The position numbers and the translations under genes were made by a program. Shown here in pieces: positions 56,536 to 64,000 of a stretch of 64,000 nucleotides of DNA (within the stretch, counting starts at the first letter, position 1; the number at the start of each line of letters is the position of its first letter). This DNA is from Sipunculus nudus (lineage: Eukaryota; Annelida; Sipuncula; Golfingiida; Sipunculidae), in the NCBI GenBank assembly GCA_026874595.1, contig CM049308.1, forward strand, positions 78,970,124 through 79,034,123, read 5' to 3'. The notes below the pieces were generated by a model, which had not been told where the DNA came from, did no database searches, and worked only from the letters and a program-made list of their open reading frames with translations.

Positions 56536-57109
56536 CGTTCAGCATAACACTTTTATATTAACACCTCTCAATGTTCATTGTTCTACCATGAATAGGAAGA
56601 TCACTCCAATGTAGAAACATTTTATACTGACTATTGACACCCTTACTTCTTTCAGTAGTCCAATACAAAATATTACGAGCACACTTCAATACGTGATGGA
56701 AAATAAAACATATAACACTTATTTAATATATTGTTTGTTTCTCATGTTTCTCAGTCATTACTAGGCTGAATAGAATATCAAACAAATATTAAATGTCATC
56801 ATTGGATAAATCGGACATATTATGACTCGAACATGAAATAATATGTTGGTTTTGCTGTGACGGATATCATAGAAGCGAATGGTGGAAGACTTCCCGGATT
56901 CCTGTGTCAACAAGGACCTCTTGAATCCAGTTGGGCCTTCCCGAATACTCGTGTGACGTCATCTCAGTTTATAAATGGCGCCAAATCACTGATTGAGATC
57001 AAAAGATAGAATCATTGGGTAAATGAGGCATGATTACAGTTTGGTCAAATATCATATATACCAAGTGTTAGCAATCTCAAATTTTGTATATATTTATTTA
57101 TTTTATTTA

Positions 57110-57640
57110 CTTATAATACATATTTAACCAGGATAGCCTATTCAGCAAAAGCTGTTTTTCTATAGGGTCCTGGTCAAGATGATATCGATAAGTACACAGT
57201 TAAAAAAGCAAATATGAAAGAACTGAGACTAAAATACATGCATACATAAAAACAGTTATACATACATGGTTTAAAATGATCACAGAAAAAAAATTCTTAA
57301 ATAATATACACGAATATTGAGTAAATAAATTTAAATAAAAGGCCTAACTAAAAATTAAAACATGTAAGATCGTGATTTCACAATAAATATATTACATAAT
57401 GACACAGTAATATAGGTGATGAATACAAAGACGAAAAGGCACCCGTGAACAAGCTATGAAAAAATTTATGGCATAAATTGCTTGTACAATGATTTAAACT
57501 GGTAGAGACTGGTTGCAGATTTGACACTTACAGGTAAAGAATTCCAGTGGATGGGACCAGCATATGCAAGACTTGCTTTGAAGGATTCTCTGTTTGGTTT
57601 AGGTAATGATAAATTGAAGACCTGAGAAAAACGAGTATTA
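57110..57640 (-). mobile_element. 3' remnant of a non-LTR retrotransposon (CR1/jockey-type tail)
   Basis: On the minus strand about 57603-57474 encodes NRESFKASLAYAGPIHWNSL followed by PVSVKSATSLYQFKSLYK. The pattern F-x(n)-GP-x-x-WNSLP-x-x-x(n)-S-x-x-x-F-K is typical of the last residues of CR1/jockey-group reverse transcriptase ORFs. The rest of the strand down to about 57110 would be 3' untranslated sequence. No catalytic domain remains. Confidence 0.6.
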
Positions 57641-57848
57641 TATGCACTATTAACACATTAATATTAATATTAATATATTGGTTTTAAAACAGCCAGTGTA
57701 AATATACATTTATAATTATCATTTAAAGATACGAACTAAACACGAAGCAACAATCATGAGTGCGAATAACATAAAATAATGAATCTCAGTGTTACATTAT
57801 AGTAGACATTTGCAGATATTGTCATGGCACAAACATCTTTGCTCAACC

Positions 57849-58140
57849 GGCTTCTGTGGCTAATGGGTCAAGCACAGGATTCAAAGCCGGGAGATCGTGA
57901 GTTCAAATCTCAGCCGAGGCGGTGAGATTTTCACGGTCAGCCCCCACCCAGGGAGAGCGCTCTGCAGGCTTAATGTGAAGCCGAATATCACTCACAAACG
58001 AGTACGTACTGGGGGGCTTCCTCGGTGTTATGATCCAGCATTGGTGATGATTACCCGACCAGGCCCCGCAAGTGCGGTAGACACCAGGCCTGGGTCACAC
58101 CACCATATGAAAAAAGTATGATAAGTGGCGAGTGTTACCG
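57849..58140 (+). mobile_element. tRNA-derived SINE
   Basis: The head GTGGCTAATGGGTCAAGC resembles a Pol III A box, and GAGTTCAAATCTC 40-45 nt further on resembles a B box. The body has CACGGTCAGCCC, CACAAACGAG and GTAGACACCAGGCCTGGGTC. The same body, inverted, occurs at 62590-62795, which shows a dispersed family. Confidence 0.65.
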
Positions 58141-61100
58141 CCCTGTCTAGGTGAGTAAAAACCTCTTACGAAATATCTTAAATCAGTCCTTTCTGGTAGT
58201 GCTACGTTGGAACTGCATACATGTGGTGGCAGGTAAAGAGGATTCTGAAAACCCGCCGCCTAGGAGGATTCAGATTCAACGCTAAAGCTGTGTTTGTATG
58301 TGCGTATGTGCGTGGACTGGTATACATATATAGTGGCACAGTTGATTTTGCAGGTCTTCCTCAAAAAGATGAAATGAAGTCATTCCCAGTCTCAGTTTTT
58401 ACACATATACGCTGACGGACACATGGAAACGCCCCAGTTCCAAACTCATATTCTATACGCGGCCATGAAAACACAGCTGAAAACTTATACCCTTACCGGA
58501 AAAATCGTTTTAAATCAAATAGTGTGCATAACAGCTACACTTATGCATTCTCAGGCGAAAAAAATGACGAATGATTAATGAGTTTTAGTTTCATGTTTTT
58601 GAACCAAATCCGCATTCCTCTTAAAGTCAGCAATTCGCCTGTCTTATCTATAGCATTTATTTTATTTCTGGCTTATTTTGTGTACATATTAATGAACACT
58701 AGGTAATTCCTGCTATGATAGGTTCTTTTAATTCCTCTGTGACAGATGCGCCCATATTGACAAACAGAAGAAAAACACGTACTTAAAAGTTTTTGGTTGT
58801 ATATTTGAGAGGTTTGAAGGGTCATCAGTTGCAAAACGCCGGTTAAATCGGTCTCGACATGTTATAACATTCACATGAATATAAACAAAACGAACAGCAT
58901 TGGCGACGTGGGATCGGCTTTTACTATACAATATTAATGAAGGTTCAAGGGACTATCTTTATCATATATTTTTATTAAATAAAGGCCCTTTTAAAGTCTT
59001 ATATTTGCCTCTGAAAGTGAAAGCCAATGGCTGACATGTGATAGCACTTCCGCCTTCAAAACTTCAATATTTCTTGTGACTTTTCCCAAATATATTTTTG
59101 GCCAAATATGGAACACTAGTAAAACAAAGATCCCTAATATTCAAAACTAAGCTGATAAAAACGAAGCGTGTCTAATTTAGGGATGAAAATTTGAGTAGCA
59201 GATCGGGGACTCCTCTCAATAGATATACTAGTAACCGGACTCGGGCTCGAGTGTCGACGTCAATCTATGGATGGACATTTAAAAGAGCCCTACGCCATGA
59301 CGTGCTACAAGTTCCCGTAAACAATCGTTTAGGATTGTCGCGACAAATCGTAGAAAATTGTAAAAAAAACATGCTATGCACAGCGTGAAACGTGCTTGAG
59401 GGCTACAACAATTCACCAGTCCACCGATACACACCATACAAAGTGGGAAAATGTCGCTATTGTCACATGTCCCTGTATCGATGCGAAAATTGACAAGCCC
59501 CGTAGTAAGCGCTGTCTTACATATAATATCAGTCTTCTAGTGCTATAAGGCTTTCAAGTTGAAACGTAGTAGTTAAAAAAATAAACGGCATCTGGTAGGC
59601 CAATCATTATCAAATTATTATAACTAGAGGTATACCCATAATTTCGACATGCGACTAGTTATTATTGGGTATGCAAAATGGCATTATTCCCCAATGAGCG
59701 GATTCGAAAAACTTGGAGAAATAAACCTTCCAGGGTTAGATCAGGACGTAGGGTATGATACGAAAACACACGGGGACAGCGTCCAAGAGAGAAACTTCCT
59801 GCGAAGAGAGTTTCTTGGAAAAGGGACGTGTGTCAACGAAGCTTAACGCTTTCTTTGGACCACAGCCAAATCCTCATATTTGTCTGTCGTTCGTTCTTTA
59901 TATTTCCTCACAAAATTCGTGGGATCATAAACTCATGAAATTTGATAAGATGCGAAATTTGATTAAAGTGATAAACTGTGAAAATATATAAGTTAATGCA
60001 TGGCGTTTGTTCATACGTCAGTTCGAATATATCAAAAGTGGTTTGATGGATTGGCCTAAAAGTTTGTATATCCTCAGATCTTAGATACCTTTATCTCATA
60101 TACGAGACTATCATTTTCCAGTGCTCGTCTGTTTTGGGTGAAAATCACACTTATCTAAGGAGTGGTTTGATTTATCGTCCGGAAATTGTGCAGGTTTATC
60201 CATGTTGGATAGCTGTTCGTACACAAAACATGTGGCGCCAACTACAATAATATACTTTCTTTGTGAAATATAACGATAACAGCATACGGCTTTGTTTGGG
60301 CTAAAGTATAGGCTTTACATATCTTCACGTGATACTAACACGAAATTTTATTATTATTGCTCGCTTCCCATACCCGCTTTCATATAAATAAAATACCCCT
60401 GTACACAAGAGGTTAAAGAATCTATCTGCATGTGAGATTAATAACATTCCATGCTTTTATTCTATCATATATAGATTTCATATAAAAATCAAATCCGAAT
60501 AAGGTGATTACGTATGTTTATGAAGACTCCCATCCCCCCCCCCCCCGTCCGTACACGTGTCTCGACACCCTCCAAATAGGCATAACTGAAAAATTACTAT
60601 ACAATTACGGAGTGATAGCAATATTTGTTCTCTATTAATGTTCAGCGATGCGTTGAAATTGTGCCCACCGGGTTCTCTGAAAATCGGCCACGCATAACAC
60701 ATGTAGGTGTGACACTAAGTCAGAGCGAAGGACGCCTCATTCATGGACAGAATAGCAAAAATACAAGAATACCCTTCTATAATATCCCCTGCATCGCTGG
60801 TATTTCATTCACATCCACACCTACCTGTTCTAAAACCGCAGCTGCACATAGTATTTGGCTGGGAGAACTTGCTTGTATATATTCCCTGGGTATGTAGTAC
60901 TTTCACTTTAGTATATATTCTTCCATCTCACTTTTTTTTAATTATATTAGTTTTCTGGGTATATCATTATATCATATACATTGTCAGATATTCAATGGCA
61001 TATTCATTTTTAGAAGATATATTCGTCTAGTGATCATGATTTTCACTTTATGGAGAAGATTTGTCAGACGGCGTACGTTAACCATTTCAAACTCTAGATC

Positions 61101-61345
61101 TGTGAGAGTTAAATCTGAAATAATGAAACGTTTAATGTCTGTCTAATGTAAATGATTACATAGCTCCATTTGTTGACATTTTCTTTTTTCATTAAGGGTG
61201 TAATATTATAGATTAATAATTTTAAAAAATACACGATATTAAAACGTACATATTAAACATTATATAAATAACTGAATTTCCTTTCTCTGTACATTAAAGC
61301 GAGTTTTAAAAACAAATGCATTCAGTAGACGCGCAGTATTAAAGC

Positions 61346-61353
61346 TATTTAAA
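61346..61353 (+). promoter_or_regulatory. TATA-like box of glycine-rich gene 3
   Basis: TATTTAAA, 38-45 bp upstream of the ATG at 61391, a weaker match than the box of gene 1. It would place transcription start close to 61375. Confidence 0.4.
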
Positions 61354-61390
61354 TTTTCCAGACATTGGAATCACCACTTACATTAAAACC

Positions 61391-63975
61391 ATGCGGGCGT
61401 GGCCGTTTCTAGTAGCGCTGGGACTGGTCCATTGTGCGGTCGACCCAGCCATACAATCTCAGCTTGACGAACTCAAAGCAAAACAAAACAAGGTGGAGCA
61501 ACTCATCAACAAAATCAGTGCATTGTTGTCCGATTACGGAGGAGGTGAGATGATTATTACGATTGGTCTTCCTTCCTCCGTTTTCTGCCTGTTCTCTATA
61601 TACTTCACTCTTCCTGTCTGTTTTCCTTTTCAATTCTTGCATTATATTTTACCATTTTACATAATATCTCACTTTATTTACTCTTTTTTTCTATTTTACC
61701 CGTCATCCATTTATATAATATCTTATCATAATTTTTGTTATTGTTTATTTTACCTTTCGTTGTCTTATTTATCTTATCTATTAAAATTCAGTTTAATTTA
61801 AAATTTACTCTTCATCTTCTTAGACATCCTTTCTTAATTCTTCTTGTTGTCTATTTTATCTTTCATTTTCTGATACTTTATCTTATGTTATTCATCTTTT
61901 TACAAAATATTTTATTTTATTTTTTTTGTTTTCCATCGCCTTTATTTGTTTTGTTTCTTTGACAGTTGGAAGTTATTTTTTTGGATTATCAGCTTGAGGT
62001 GGGATGTTAGATTATCGATAAAATTAGAGTTGGCTTTTAATGACTTTTTATGTAAAAGATCAGCTTTTATTTAAAAGAACACTAATAATGTGCTTTATAT
62101 CGAACTGGGAATAGGTACATTACCGTGGCTACAACACATATAATTACACATTAATACAAATCTGATCATTGATACGTTTAAGAAAATTTGCTTTTCTATA
62201 TCGTTTTCTCTCTTCATGTATGATGTCTATTTAATTTGTCTAGATTATAAATTCCGACCAACGTAAATGTTTACTGCCCAGCTCTATCTTCGTTTTCACA
62301 GCATTTGTGGCCATAACCCGAAAGCTGTTAAAATTGTGACAACTTTCTCGATATATAGCGAGCATATTTATTTCCAACAATTTTACGTTTGAATGTAATT
62401 TTCTGGTATTTTATTAATATTGTTTCGAAAGAATACTCTGGAAACTGAAATTGTTTAAGTCTAAAGGTGTACTGATCGCACAGGTAAACATTAATTCAAC
62501 TATATTGTATAATTTATTTAAATCCTACAATCTTTATTTTAAAATATTTTGCTGTACGTTACCGCCTCCATTTTAAATGCACACGCTTCCTCTTATTTAT
62601 AATGTGTTCACCAGGTCCGGTGTCTACCGCATGTTCAGTTCCTGGATGTGTAATCAACATCATTGCTTTGCCCCCTCCCCGCAGAGGCGCGTTCGTTTGT
62701 GAATAAATAGAAAAATATCTGTGGGGGAACATCCTGCCCCATGGGCCGACCGTGAACAAATCTTTCCACTAAGATTGGAACTCACAATCTCCTGGCTGTG
62801 CATGAGTCCTCTCTACCCAAAGACCACAGAAGCCTGATATTTTCGTAATTTGCCATTCAAGAAACCACCCCTACGTTCCACCAGAGGAAGTTCGAGGAAA
62901 GTGGAAGCTTTACCGTGCCGGCCGGAGTGACCGAGGTTGAGATCATCGCTATCGGCGGCGGAGGAGGTGGAAAGGACGGCGGCAGGAAGGAATCATTCGG
63001 AGCTCGAGGCGGCCCTTCCTATTTTGGTAAGGCAGTGTGGGTAGGCGGTGGCCAGGGAGCTTACGGAAATAACGAAGGTGAGTTGATTATATGTTATTAA
63101 CCTTTTGATTGGCATTACTTCCGTGTTTGCACTGGTTTGATACGGCTGTTAGAATGTCGATATAAAAGCGAATTAAAAGATGTTGATGACATTTTATATG
63201 TTTATGACGACCAAGGATGTTTTCAAAGGCATAAAGTCTCTATTAAAAAAATTTAAAACAACACCCTATGGGGACACTTCAGGTTTAAAATAGTTGTCGA
63301 TTTCATCAAAGTGCCAAGCACACCTAGCTCATTGGTCCACCCATTCACAAAAGTTTTTTTTTAAACCCATTGAGAACATATCAGGTAAACAATACATATA
63401 AATCATATAACATAAGCCACCGTCCTAGCCGGGGATTATGAAGGACCCGCAGAAATCACGGTCAGTATAATTATAAATAATTAAATTAGTCTGTCTTCCA
63501 TGCAGGTGGTCGGGGTGGCGGGGGTTGCAAGAGAGGTGGTAATGGTGGAAAAGGAAGCGGATGTTCTGCCGGCGGCGGAGCAGCAGGACAGACGTCAAAG
63601 CCGTCAGATCTCCACCCCGGATCATCCACACTCCCGTTCTGTGGTACAGGGGGCTCTAGTGCTGCTACCGCGTGCGGGGAAGAGTTTAAATCAATGCCCC
63701 TCGGAACATCCGGTCCCGGAGGGATGGCGGCCGACGGAAGAAATGGAGCAAAGTATGGCGGAGGTGGGGGGAGCCGGGCAGGCGGACGGGCCGGAGGGGG
63801 CGGCGGCTACTGCAGGAAAACTGTCAAAGTAACACCAGGAGAGACTATACCTGTCGTGGTGGGTAAAGGAGGTCACGGTCACGCGTGGGGAAATGGCCAT
63901 CTTGGTAATGGCGGCGATGGTTTAGTTGTGGTGGCGTGGGGAGGCAAGATCAACCCGGAGGGACCTTTTGAGTGA
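61391..63975 (+). CDS. Secreted glycine-rich protein with N-terminal helix, gene 3 (3 exons, complete)
   Basis: Exons: 61391-61544 (154 nt), 62862-63077 (216 nt), 63506-63975 (470 nt); both introns phase 1; 279 residues. The signal peptide is MRAWPFLVALGLVHCAV; then an amphipathic helix (ELKAKQNKVEQLINKISALL, about residues 26-45). Exon 2 holds FTVPAGVTEVEIIAIGGGGG. Exon 3 is Gly-rich with Cys at conserved places (GGCKRG, GSGCSAG, PFCGTGG, ATACGEE, GYCRKT), followed by VKVTPGETIPVVVGKGGHG and GDGLVVVAWGGKINPEGPFE at the end. The F-x-VP-x-GVT start and V-x-PGE-x-x-x-VVVGKGG finish resemble the phage and bacterial glycine-rich domain, whose glycines can pack as polyglycine-II helices. A structural or adhesive secreted protein is inferred. 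It is the best-preserved copy of the family here. Confidence 0.88.
62590..62795 (-). mobile_element. tRNA-derived SINE in intron 1 of glycine-rich gene 3
   Basis: Reverse-complement match to the SINE at 57849-58140, including GAGATTGTGAGTTCCAATCT (B-box region), CACGGTCGGCCC, CACAAACGA and GCGGTAGACACCGGACCTGG. The duplicate locus near 55440-55500 retains only both ends of this sequence, so the SINE apparently predates the duplication and was later lost there by deletion. Confidence 0.6.
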
Positions 63976-64000
63976 CGTATTAATTACCCTGATATGTTCA

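Larger units (their letters stand above)
56536..61390. other. Intergenic region between glycine-rich genes 2 and 3
   Basis: It contains the AATAAA of gene 2 (56702), a LINE 3'-end remnant (about 57110-57640), a tRNA-derived SINE (57849-58140), unremarkable AT-rich sequence (58140-60000) and the upstream half of the duplicated segment (60000-61310). A poly-C run lies at about 60534-60546. I see no gene here. Confidence 0.6.

Overview
This looks like AT-rich nuclear DNA of a marine invertebrate, most likely a mollusc. The evidence is spliced genes with GT-AG introns, TATA-box promoters, many microsatellites and homopolymers, short inverted-repeat transposons, tRNA-derived SINEs, an L1/Tx1-like LINE and a BEL/Pao LTR retrotransposon. 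The species cannot be fixed from the sequence alone. I saw no bacterial operons, rRNA genes or CRISPR arrays, and no convincing functional tRNA gene.

Two host gene groups are present. (1) A convergent pair of paralogous secreted proteins with two von Willebrand factor A (VWA) domains lies at 5143-9648 (+) and 15435-21179 (-). Both have a signal-peptide exon, a 19-nt micro-exon, a short spacer exon, a first VWA split over two exons with intact metal-site motifs, a linker, and a second VWA that has lost its metal-site motif. The linker is 22 residues in the + gene and 140 Thr/Pro/Lys-rich residues in the - gene. (2) Three copies of a secreted glycine-rich gene lie at 26563-37976 (-), 55552-56535 (+, broken) and 61391-63975 (+, complete). 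Each intact copy has a signal peptide plus a short amphipathic helix, then a domain framed by F-x-VP-x-GVTE-x-E and V-x-PGE-x-x-x-VxVGKGG motifs. Those motifs resemble the glycine-rich domain known mainly from phage tail adhesins and bacterial surface proteins.

Layout: 1-5030 intergenic with MITE-like repeats and an unexplained GC-richer ORF; 5038-9648 VWA gene A; 9649-15434 intergenic with transposon debris; 15435-21249 VWA gene B; 21250-26562 intergenic with a SINE-like dimer and an inverted-repeat element; 26563-38026 glycine-rich gene 1, whose roughly 10-kb first intron contains a LINE in the same orientation; 38027-40196 intergenic; 40202-51318 a young 11.1-kb BEL/Pao element with near-identical LTRs and a CATAC target duplication; 52.1-56.5 kb a partial duplicate of 60.0-64.0 kb. 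In the duplicate, the first exon is replaced by a 145-bp satellite array and the last exon carries a 5-nt deletion.

The host proteins all appear to be secreted and extracellular. VWA domains typically mediate matrix or adhesion contacts, and glycine-rich domains can be structural or adhesive. A joint role in an extracellular matrix, mucus, shell or byssus material is possible, but it is inference. Exon boundaries were assigned by eye from reading frame, splice consensus and comparison between paralogs. The 3' ends of both VWA genes remain ambiguous.
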